Assembly (NCBI GenBank): GCA_910578575.1
Contig: CAJTQP010000022.1
Span: 1 to 34,217 of the forward strand
Origin: an uncultured Oscillospiraceae bacterium
GTDB taxonomy: Bacteria; Bacillota; Clostridia; Oscillospirales; Oscillospiraceae
Length of the DNA: 34,217 bases
Reading direction: 5' to 3'
In this document: positions 23,587 to 30,386 of the stretch, piece after piece
How positions within the stretch are numbered: the stretch's first letter is position 1
Layout: each line of letters starts with the position of its first letter
The notes under the pieces: generated by a model
Told to the model about the DNA's origin: nothing
Seen by the model: only the letters and a program-made list of their open reading frames with translations
Database searches by the model: none
Position numbers and translations under genes: made by a program

Positions 23587-24543
23587 ATGGCATCCAAGGA
23601 CAACAAAACCAGCAAGACCGCACGGGTGATGAACCTGCTGAGCAAGAAGCAGGATCCCACCCCCGCCGAGGAGACCACCGAGGCCGCAGCTTCCGCGTCA
23701 TCCGCCCCCGTCCCTCCCATCCTGAACTCCATGTCCCCTGACGCTGAGGTCTCCGTACAGATCAAAAATGCCCTGGAGGATGCCTTGGAGGAGGAGATGA
23801 GCCCCCAGCCCCATCCTGCGGAGGACGACGACTTCTTCGTGGGCCAGCCCCAGCCGGAGCGTGGTCTTCCCCCGGAAGAGGAGGACCACATGGAGCCTGA
23901 CGATTTTGAAGACGACGACCTGGACCTGGACGAAGACGACGTAGCTCTGGATGAAGAGGACGGCCCCATGCTCTACGAAGGACCGCCCCCCACGCCAAAA
24001 GCCCCTGCCGCCCAAGCAGAGGCCCCTGTAGAAGCGCCGGAGGTGCCCCATGAGGAAGAGGTGGAGGCCCCCGTCCAGAAGGCCCCAGAGGAAGCTCCCG
24101 CGGCAGAAGAGCCCGCCCCTCCGGCAGCGGCAGAACCGCCCAAGGAAGTCCCCAAGGACTCCGATTTCGACAAGGTAGCCTCTCCCGCCTACGCTGTGGA
24201 GGCCCTGGCTCAACTGGGCGGAGAGGTCGCAGAACATTGGCAGGAGCCTCTGGCCGCCACCGCCATTGCCACCAACCCCGGTTACATCAACGTGATGCAG
24301 GTCCTGGTGGAGGAGAAGGCCCCCAAATACATCCAGATGTTTGGTCTGTGCCAGTGCAAGCGCTGCCTGGAAGACGTGAAGGCCCTGACCCTGAACCACC
24401 TGCCTCCCAAGTACGTGGTGCTGGAGAAGGGCGACCTGGTGCCCCGTCTGACCCTGTACGAAGGAAAGTATAGCAGCGACATCACCGCCCAACTGCTCCA
24501 CGCCTGTCGGATCGTTATGGAGACCCCCCATCACGACCGTTAA
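23587..24543 (+). CDS. Acidic low-complexity protein with C-terminal ComFB domain
   Basis: A 318-residue protein in three parts. Residues 1-25 are basic (K4, K7, K10, R13, K20, K21). About 26-200 is Pro/Ala/Glu-rich and strongly acidic, with a run of Asp/Glu near 95-125, likely disordered. Residues 233-318 are a ComFB-type domain: INVMQVLVEE, then CQCKRCLEDVKALTLNHLPP and YVVLEKG, with Cys255, Cys257 and Cys260 in the zinc-binding positions known from B. subtilis ComFB. ComFB proteins have been reported as cyclic dinucleotide receptors in other bacteria; I recall this from the literature and it is not shown here. AAGGAG precedes the ATG by 8 bases. It probably forms an operon with the ParA gene. 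The long disordered arm between the two ends resembles adaptor proteins. Confidence 0.85.
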   Translation: MASKDNKTSKTARVMNLLSKKQDPTPAEETTEAAASASSAPVPPILNSMSPDAEVSVQIKNALEDALEEEMSPQPHPAEDDDFFVGQPQPERGLPPEEEDHMEPDDFEDDDLDLDEDDVALDEEDGPMLYEGPPPTPKAPAAQAEAPVEAPEVPHEEEVEAPVQKAPEEAPAAEEPAPPAAAEPPKEVPKDSDFDKVASPAYAVEALAQLGGEVAEHWQEPLAATAIATNPGYINVMQVLVEEKAPKYIQMFGLCQCKRCLEDVKALTLNHLPPKYVVLEKGDLVPRLTLYEGKYSSDITAQLLHACRIVMETPHHDR

Positions 24544-24555
24544 GTTCCCACCTCA

Positions 24556-24594
24556 AAAAAACCTGGCAGATGCCACGCATCTGCCAGGTTTTTT
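24556..24594. terminator. Bidirectional terminator between ComFB and EAL/HDOD genes
   Basis: A perfect 17-bp inverted repeat (24556-24572 with 24578-24594) with a 5-base loop has an A-run on the left and a T-run on the right, separating the convergent genes ending at 24543 and 24610. Confidence 0.93.
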
Positions 24595-24609
24595 CTGATA
24601 TTTTGTCCT

Positions 24610-25932
24610 TTACTCCGCCGGTGCCGCCTCAGGGGCAACCGCCGCAGCCTCGGCTCCCTCCGGCGCAGCGTCATCCACTGCGTCCTGGTAGGGATTGGTC
24701 AACTGCTCCCAGAGCGTGTTGACGTTCTCTGTGCAGATAAAATACACACTGGTCAAGATATTGTCGGGAATCTCCAGGGCTTCTGCCAGCTCAGTGATCC
24801 GCTCCCAGTTGGCAGACTCATAGCTCAACACCAGCTCATAGAGCATACCACAGCGGCCCTCGCGGTTCAGCAACGCCGCCTTGATCTCGTCAGCCACCGG
24901 TACTTCCGCCAAGATCTCCTCCATGGGGGCGTCAATGAGGTAGTTCAGGGTGGAGAACATCCCCATCAGATAGGCCTCTGACTTGGAAATGGGCATATTC
25001 TTGGCGTGGTTCATCAGCTCACTACAGAAATTTGCCCGCATAAAGGAGCGTTTCAAGAACTCCTCCGAAGTGTCGTCGGTCTCGTTCTCCGCATTGCTGG
25101 CGCTGAGCAGATAAATCCACTGCTTCAACTGGCCCAGGCCCAGGGTCATCACCGCCTGACGGATGGTGGTGGCCCGGTGGCGCAGGGCGAAATAGGCGGA
25201 GTTGACCATCTTCAACAAACCGTAAGACAGGCCCGCATCCGCGCCGATCATCTGCTCGATCTCCTCCACGTTGGGCTCATCCTTGGTAACAGCCACCATC
25301 AGCTGGAAGAAGTTACTCTGGAGATAGGAGCTGTTATGGGAGGCCGTTTTCAGGCTTTCCGCCACATAGGATCCCTCCAGGGCATCCGCCCCCAGGTTTA
25401 CCATACGCTGGTGGAGTTCTGCGCTGTCGATGCCAGTGACGATGCACTTGATGTTCATGCTGTGGGCAATCTCGATGGCGTTGCGCACGGTGATATCCCC
25501 TGCGCCCTTGCCATTGACCTTGATGTAGTGGATATCATCCAGCAGGGACAGGTAGCGGGGGGCAAACTGGAAGTCATTCACCGCCACCCGGTAGCCCTCC
25601 CGGACATACTGCTGGACCAAATGCATGGACAGAGGATGGATAATCACGCTGTCGTCGATCTGAATCACCAGGTCGTTTTTGTCAAAGAGCCGTGGAGTCT
25701 TCTTCATCAGCAGCATGGTGGTGAAGGTCATAAAGTTCAGCGTGCCCTTGAACGTCTTTTGGCTACTCTGGGTCAGGAAATTATAAATGGTGTTAGCAGC
25801 GGCAAATTCTTCACTGGATGTGGAACTATCGCTGTTGAAGGCCAAATTCGCGCCGTGGTATAGAATTTCATTCCCAATAATATTCCCAGCAGCATCCTTG
25901 ATGGGCTGCCGCACAATATATTTGCCGCTCAT
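24610..25932 (-). CDS. EAL-like (degenerate) plus HDOD signalling protein, YuxH type
   Basis: The 440-residue product has an N-terminal EAL-like domain (about 1-195) and a C-terminal HDOD domain (about 205-400), the YuxH/CdgJ arrangement. The EAL signature is replaced by EILYH (from E22), and the later catalytic DDFG-type segment reads NDFQ. Cyclic-di-GMP hydrolysis is therefore unlikely; binding or regulation is possible. The HDOD part has LSYGLLKMVNSAYF and IRQAVMTLGLGQLKQW, as in the family, without HD-GYP catalytic residues. In Vibrio cholerae the related CdgJ affects motility. The tail (about 415-440) is Ala/Glu/Pro-rich. AGGAGG lies 5 bases before the ATG, and cheV ends 16 bases upstream, so it is the last gene of the flagellar operon read from the right end. 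Confidence 0.85.
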   Translation of the reverse strand: MSGKYIVRQPIKDAAGNIIGNEILYHGANLAFNSDSSTSSEEFAAANTIYNFLTQSSQKTFKGTLNFMTFTTMLLMKKTPRLFDKNDLVIQIDDSVIIHPLSMHLVQQYVREGYRVAVNDFQFAPRYLSLLDDIHYIKVNGKGAGDITVRNAIEIAHSMNIKCIVTGIDSAELHQRMVNLGADALEGSYVAESLKTASHNSSYLQSNFFQLMVAVTKDEPNVEEIEQMIGADAGLSYGLLKMVNSAYFALRHRATTIRQAVMTLGLGQLKQWIYLLSASNAENETDDTSEEFLKRSFMRANFCSELMNHAKNMPISKSEAYLMGMFSTLNYLIDAPMEEILAEVPVADEIKAALLNREGRCGMLYELVLSYESANWERITELAEALEIPDNILTSVYFICTENVNTLWEQLTNPYQDAVDDAAPEGAEAAAVAPEAAPAE

Positions 25933-25948
25933 AACTGCCTCCTATTTC

Positions 25949-26881
25949 TTAGCCCTGTTTCTTGTCTTGCCGCATCAGCAAATGGTCCAGCACTTCCACC
26001 AGACGGCCGATCTCCGGCTTGCTCATCTGCTCATCTGCACCCAGTTCCTTGCCTTTGCGGCGCATCTCCTCGGTGATCAGAGAGGAGAAAATGACCACAG
26101 GGATAGATTTGAACTTGGGGTCGTCCTTGATCATCTTGGTCAAGCGATGGCCGTCCATTTGGGGCATCTCGATATCGGTGATAATCAAGGCCACCTTTTC
26201 CCGCAGGTTCTCCTCCTCGCGGTACTCCTGCAAGCGGTTCCACAGCTCCAGGCCGTCCATGCACATGGTCACATTCACATAGCCGGACTTGTGCAGGGCC
26301 TCCACGATCATCCGGCCCAGGAGGATGGAGTCCTCTGCCACCATGATGGGGGACTCCCGGCGATCCCTGTGGCCCAGTCTCTCGATCTCCGCCATCTGGA
26401 TGGTGGTCTCCGGGGCGATCTCTGCCACGATTTTTTCAAAGTCCAGAATGGTCACCAGGTCCTCCCCGCACTGGGCGATCCCTGTGGCCACCCCTTCCTC
26501 TCCGCTGGAGATGGTCTTATCCGGCTTCTGGATGTCCTGCCAGGAGATACGGCTGATGCCCACCACAGTGTGGACACGGAAGGCAATGTTCATCCGGTTG
26601 AAGTTGGTGAGGATGAACAGGTCCTTCTCGCCCTTATCACAGGGAGCCTGGAGGAGATAGCGCGGAAGGTCCACAACCGTCAGCACGATATCACGGGGCT
26701 TAAATATCCCCTCCACAGCCGGGTGGGCATGGGGCATGGGCTTCACCGGTGAGGACATTAGGATCTCTTTCACTTTGGCCACGTTGATGCCATAGAGGTT
26801 CCCATTGATGGTGAACTCCATAACTTCGATTTCGTTGGTCCCCGATTCCAGCAGGATCCCTTGTTTATTATCTTCCCGCAT
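25949..26881 (-). CDS. cheV: Chemotaxis coupling/receiver protein CheV
   Basis: CheV couples receptors to CheA through its CheW domain and tunes this by receiver phosphorylation, aiding adaptation in B. subtilis. The 310-residue product has the CheW-like domain at about 15-160 (EVMEFTINGNLYGINVAKVK, then AVEGIFKPRDIVLTVVDLPR) and a receiver at about 178-300 with acidic pocket E183/D184, phospho-acceptor D236 in ITDIEMPQMDG and a MSKPE lysine. The ATG at 26881 is preferred over an in-frame TTG at 26887, because GGGAG then sits 9 bases upstream rather than 3. It lies between cheD and the EAL/HDOD gene. Both domains look functional. Confidence 0.94.
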   Translation of the reverse strand: MREDNKQGILLESGTNEIEVMEFTINGNLYGINVAKVKEILMSSPVKPMPHAHPAVEGIFKPRDIVLTVVDLPRYLLQAPCDKGEKDLFILTNFNRMNIAFRVHTVVGISRISWQDIQKPDKTISSGEEGVATGIAQCGEDLVTILDFEKIVAEIAPETTIQMAEIERLGHRDRRESPIMVAEDSILLGRMIVEALHKSGYVNVTMCMDGLELWNRLQEYREEENLREKVALIITDIEMPQMDGHRLTKMIKDDPKFKSIPVVIFSSLITEEMRRKGKELGADEQMSKPEIGRLVEVLDHLLMRQDKKQG

Positions 26882-26908
26882 TTCCAAGCACTCCCTTCAA
26901 TTTGTACC

Positions 26909-27388
26909 TTAAATAATCAGCTCCGGGCGGCCGTAGCAGCGCACGCAGCACAGCCCGCTGCTCACGTCGAAGAGCAAGGTACGGGCCACCGACCCACCTA
27001 CATCCTCTTTCAAGAGGCGGATGCCCTCTTTTTTCAAGTTCAGGTGGACACTTTCAATGTTGCGCTGGCCGATGTTGCCCAGCGCCCCGCCGCTCTCTTC
27101 AAACATCTTTGCTCCCCCGGCGATCTTGGCGGTGATCCGGTCCCGGCGGGCGCCCATGGCTTCCATTTGTCTCAAGGTCTCTCTAATTCCGGTATCAGCA
27201 TACTTCATGGGATTCTTTCGCCCTGTCTCCATGTTCAACGGAAGCATGATATGCACCAGCGCGCCCAGCTTGATGACCGGGTCGTGCAGGCAAATACCAA
27301 TGCAGGAACCCAAGGCGTAGGTGACCAGCATCCCCTCCACCTTGGACAGTTTCATATCCGCAATGCCAATGATCCGTTTTTCACTCAT
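26909..27388 (-). CDS. cheD: Chemoreceptor glutamine deamidase CheD
   Basis: CheD deamidates receptor glutamines and, in Bacillota, binds CheC, raising its CheY-P phosphatase activity. The 159-residue product shows the catalytic Cys29 in LGSCIGICLHD, His46 in GALVHIMLP and Thr23, corresponding to the Cys-His-Thr set described for Thermotoga CheD. Further family blocks are KYADTGIRETLRQMEAMGA and KIAGGAKMF. The C-terminus (LLFDVSSGLCCVRCYG) has an extra CC pair. The gene overlaps the end of cheC by 8 bases, so the partner proteins are translationally coupled. Length is normal. Confidence 0.95.
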   Translation of the reverse strand: MSEKRIIGIADMKLSKVEGMLVTYALGSCIGICLHDPVIKLGALVHIMLPLNMETGRKNPMKYADTGIRETLRQMEAMGARRDRITAKIAGGAKMFEESGGALGNIGQRNIESVHLNLKKEGIRLLKEDVGGSVARTLLFDVSSGLCCVRCYGRPELII

Positions 27389-28007
27389 CGTTTACGCCCA
27401 GCTTCCGAAACAAAGCATTCAGCGATCGGAGGTCAGGCGACATGAGCAGGCGGCAGGGAACCTGCTTGTTATCGCAGACAAAGTTACCTCCGATTGTCAT
27501 AATGTAGTCCGACTGCCCGCCATACTCCGCCATGGGTACAGCCAGGATTGCCCCTTGCATATCCACGGTAAAGGCAGGCACGGTCAGCTTCACGTCCATA
27601 TCGGCCAAGCCGCTCAGGGCGTTGATAAAGGTGGAGATCATAATGTTGCCCACTTCCACAAGGGCAGATCTCTCCAGTTCCTTTAGTTCACTATAGTCGT
27701 TGATCTTCTTCTTGAGGGCACTGTCCAGCACCAAGTTGACAAACTCCAACTGCTGCACGGAGAGCATGATCCCGTTGATCTGCCCGCTCAGCTTCACCAG
27801 AACGCCGGCGGTGATCTCTTCCGGGCCGCCGATCCACTCGATGGCCTCGTTGTAGCCCATGATGCGCACCTCCGGCAGGGTGATACGCACCTCCCTGTTG
27901 AGCATTTGGGACAGGGCAGTGGCAGCGTTTCCGGTGCCCATGCTGCCGATTTCCCGCAGGGTGTCCAACTCCAGGGAGCTGAGCTCATCGTAGTTTTTTA
28001 TCGCCAT
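27381..28007 (-). CDS. cheC: CheY-P phosphatase CheC
   Basis: CheC dephosphorylates CheY-P and works with CheD. The 208-residue product contains the two pseudosymmetric helices that carry ExxN active sites. The first reads LREIGSMGTGNAA, with Glu19 but Ser22 where Asn is expected; the second reads VEVGNIMISTFINAL, with Glu and Asn intact. B. subtilis CheC has both Asn residues and relies mainly on the second, so activity is probably retained with one site altered. The rest follows the CheC/CheX/FliY fold (YGGQSDYIMTIGG). It overlaps cheD by 8 bases and follows the second rod-type gene by 18 bases. Confidence 0.92.
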   Translation of the reverse strand: MAIKNYDELSSLELDTLREIGSMGTGNAATALSQMLNREVRITLPEVRIMGYNEAIEWIGGPEEITAGVLVKLSGQINGIMLSVQQLEFVNLVLDSALKKKINDYSELKELERSALVEVGNIMISTFINALSGLADMDVKLTVPAFTVDMQGAILAVPMAEYGGQSDYIMTIGGNFVCDNKQVPCRLLMSPDLRSLNALFRKLGVNDE

Positions 28008-28025
28008 GTTTTCCTATCCCCCCAA

Positions 28026-28772
28026 TCAATTCCGCAGACCATTGATGGTGGTCTCGATCTCGTCAGAGGTCTGCACCATTTTCAGCGCCATGCCGTAGGC
28101 CCGCTGGGACTCGATCACCTTGGTGATCTCATCGGCCAGGTCGGCGTTGGACCTTTCCAGCACGCCCTGGACCAGCTTCCCGGTGCCAAACCACAGGCCG
28201 CCGTTTTTCTCCACAGGCAGATAGCGGGTACCGTCGATCTGCGTCATACCATTGTAGTTGCTATAGTCAAAGATGCCGATGGGCAGCATCTGGGTGGCAT
28301 CCTCCACTTCAATGAGGCCACCCATCTGGCTGAGGACGAAGCGTCCCTTACCGTCGGACAGGCAGTAAACCGACTCCATAACGGGCTCCCCATTCTCGTC
28401 CACCTCGTCCTCGCTGGGCTGGAGGTGCTCGGCCATGTAGAAAGCACCGTTACGGGTATAGCTGACCTCGCCGGTGGCAAGGTCCACCAGGGCAAAGAAG
28501 CCGTCCCCCTCGATCATATAGTCCAGGGAGCGGCCGGTGTCGGCCACGCCGCCAGAGGAAAAGTCGGTGGCGGTCATCAGCAGCTTGGTGCCCACACCCA
28601 TGGGCAGCTCCTCCTCCACGCCCTGGCGGTCTCGATAGATCAGGGCGGAGAAGTCGGCCCGGTTGGCTTTGAAGCCGGTGGTGTTGACGTTGGCAATGTT
28701 GTCCGCGTGGACGTTCAAGCGCTTCAACTGCTGCTGGGCACCCACGGCGCCGATGTAGAAGGATTGATTCAT
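28026..28772 (-). CDS. Flagellar hook-basal body rod protein (FlgF/FlgG/FlhP family), second copy
   Basis: An axial protein of the rod/hook family, exported by the flagellar apparatus. The 248-residue product has the N-terminal rod signature LKRLNVHADNIANVNTTGFK, the central GDGFFALVD strand and a C-terminal coil (VLERSNADLADEITKVIESQ, then RAYGMALKMVQTSDEI). Length fits FlgG/FlgF/FlhP, which are hard to tell apart. Being the second of a pair after sigD, it is most like the FlhP position of B. subtilis (distal rod). The ATG has GAGGTGA 8-10 bases upstream, and the gene is 17 bases behind its paralogue. Its N-terminus (MNQSFYIGAVGAQQQ) is a normal uncleaved axial start. Confidence 0.9.
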   Translation of the reverse strand: MNQSFYIGAVGAQQQLKRLNVHADNIANVNTTGFKANRADFSALIYRDRQGVEEELPMGVGTKLLMTATDFSSGGVADTGRSLDYMIEGDGFFALVDLATGEVSYTRNGAFYMAEHLQPSEDEVDENGEPVMESVYCLSDGKGRFVLSQMGGLIEVEDATQMLPIGIFDYSNYNGMTQIDGTRYLPVEKNGGLWFGTGKLVQGVLERSNADLADEITKVIESQRAYGMALKMVQTSDEIETTINGLRN

Positions 28773-28789
28773 CTTCCGTCACCTCTCTC

Positions 28790-29536
28790 TTACATGCGGC
28801 CCACGTCGGTGGTGGCCTTGGTCATCAGCTCGTCATACATCTTTGAAACCTGGGCGGCACTCTGGAGGGCCCGCTGACAGGTGAGCATCTCGGTCATCTG
28901 CTGGATCATGTCCGTGTTGGAGCGCTCCAGGTACTTCCACAGGACCTGGGTGTTGGGGTCTGCAACGGCCCCGGCCCCGGTGAACACACCTTGCTCGTTG
29001 AACTCCAACTGCTGGGGGTCCTCAAAGACATAGACCCCCACCTGGCCCAACTGCTCATGGTTTTCGGTGTAGATGTTCCCCCGGTCGTCGGCATAGATTT
29101 TATCCGTACCCAACTGGATGGTCTGGCCCTGGGGGTCCAGCACCCGTCCCAGACCGGGGAAGCAGAGGAAGCCCTCCTCGTCCAGTGTGAAGCTCCCGGC
29201 GCGGGTATAGACCACGCCGTTGTCACTTTGCACGGCAAAGAAGCCCTCTCCTACGATACAAAAGTCCAGGGGAATCTCTGTGGGTTCCGGGATACCTTGG
29301 TCGTGACTGACATAGATCTCACTGTTGGCCCGGATATAGCTCTGTCGCCCGATCTCTTGATAGATCTTCTGCCGGTTGCCCACCTTGTTGTAGATCACAT
29401 CGTCAAAGGTGGTGGCAGTATACCGGCTCTGCTTAAAGCCCGCGGTAGAGATATTCACCAGGTTGTTGCCCACCACATCCAGGTTGCGCTGATGGGTCAG
29501 CATACTGGAGGTCAGGTTATAAAACCCTTTATACAT
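28790..29536 (-). CDS. Flagellar hook-basal body rod protein (FlgF/FlgG/FlhO family), first copy
   Basis: A second axial rod protein, also 248 residues, encoded 4 bases after sigD. The N-terminus shows the rod signature QRNLDVVGNNLVNISTAGFK; IVGEGFFAVQSD is the central strand, and KYLERSNTDMIQQMTEMLTC is the C-terminal coil. It differs from its neighbour across the centre, so it is a diverged paralogue rather than a recent duplicate. Position and pairing match flhO in B. subtilis, but FlgF or FlgG is equally possible by sequence alone. A purine-rich ribosome site (GAAGGGATAAGAAG) overlaps the sigD stop, suggesting coupled translation. Confidence 0.9.
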   Translation of the reverse strand: MYKGFYNLTSSMLTHQRNLDVVGNNLVNISTAGFKQSRYTATTFDDVIYNKVGNRQKIYQEIGRQSYIRANSEIYVSHDQGIPEPTEIPLDFCIVGEGFFAVQSDNGVVYTRAGSFTLDEEGFLCFPGLGRVLDPQGQTIQLGTDKIYADDRGNIYTENHEQLGQVGVYVFEDPQQLEFNEQGVFTGAGAVADPNTQVLWKYLERSNTDMIQQMTEMLTCQRALQSAAQVSKMYDELMTKATTDVGRM

Positions 29537-29540
29537 CTTC

Positions 29541-30386
29541 TTATCCCTTCTTCCGCTTTTTCGTGGTTTTTTTCATGGGCACGCCATCCATATACGTGCC
29601 CATCTGTTCCCGCAGCTTTTGAATGGCGCGGGAATGGATCTGGGAGATTCGCGGTTCGCTGACTCCCATCACCTGGGCGATTTCTTTCATGTGAAGGTTT
29701 TTCTCATAATATAAGGACAGAACGATCTGTTCGTTTTCCTGTAAAGAGGAGATGGCTTCCGCCAGCACCTGTTGCAGCTCCTGGTCCTGGAGCACCAGCT
29801 CCGGCTGGACACTGGGGTCCTCTGAGGAGACCTCAAAGCGGTACCCCTCCAGGTCGCGGGCGTCCATCAGGGCATCCAGAGACAGGGTGTTGCCCAAGGC
29901 CACACGGGCGGCCTCTTTCTGATACTTCTCCAGGGGAATTTCCAGCCTTTCCGCCACCTCTTGGTCGGTGGGGTAGCGCCCCAACTCGTTGGCCAAGTCG
30001 GACACCGTCTGGTCAAACTCCTTGGCCCGTTGCCGGACATTGCGCGGCAGCCAATCCTGCTTCCGGGCCAGGTCGATCACCATGCCCCGAATGCGTTTGG
30101 ACACGTAGGTCTCGAACTTGATGCCCTTGTCCGGGTCAAACTTGTCGATGGAGCTGAGCAAAGCCAGGATGCCCTCGCTGACGATATCGTCCACCTGGGC
30201 GAAGCTGCTATACACCCCTCGAATCTGGAGGGCCGCGTTTTTGATCAGCCCCTCATAGCGCAGGACCAGGGGCCATTTCAGGTTCTCGTCCCCGGTGCGC
30301 TTGTAGGTCGCCAGCAGATCGGGGGTGCTCATGGCCTCGATCTCTTCCTCGGTGTATTGCCGGCTTGGCGCCGCAGCGGTACTCAT
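29541..30386 (-). CDS. sigD: Flagellar RNA polymerase sigma factor SigD/FliA
   Basis: This sigma-28 family factor directs late flagellar and chemotaxis transcription from TAAA-N15-GCCGATAT promoters. The 281-residue product has region 2 (LVLRYEGLIKNAALQIRG, then DDIVSEGILALLSSIDKF, and FETYVSKRIRGMVIDLARKQ), a region 3 with PTDQEVAERLEI, and region 4 with LSLYYEKNLHMKEIAQVMGV and SEPRISQIHSRAIQKLR as the helix-turn-helix. The C-terminus is Lys-rich. Its ATG overlaps the flhA stop (ATGA), so the two are coupled. It should read the promoter at 3889-3915 in this window, and FlgM (4117-4440) is its inhibitor. The placement right after flhA is unusual: flhF and flhG normally lie between. Confidence 0.95.
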   Translation of the reverse strand: MSTAAAPSRQYTEEEIEAMSTPDLLATYKRTGDENLKWPLVLRYEGLIKNAALQIRGVYSSFAQVDDIVSEGILALLSSIDKFDPDKGIKFETYVSKRIRGMVIDLARKQDWLPRNVRQRAKEFDQTVSDLANELGRYPTDQEVAERLEIPLEKYQKEAARVALGNTLSLDALMDARDLEGYRFEVSSEDPSVQPELVLQDQELQQVLAEAISSLQENEQIVLSLYYEKNLHMKEIAQVMGVSEPRISQIHSRAIQKLREQMGTYMDGVPMKKTTKKRKKG

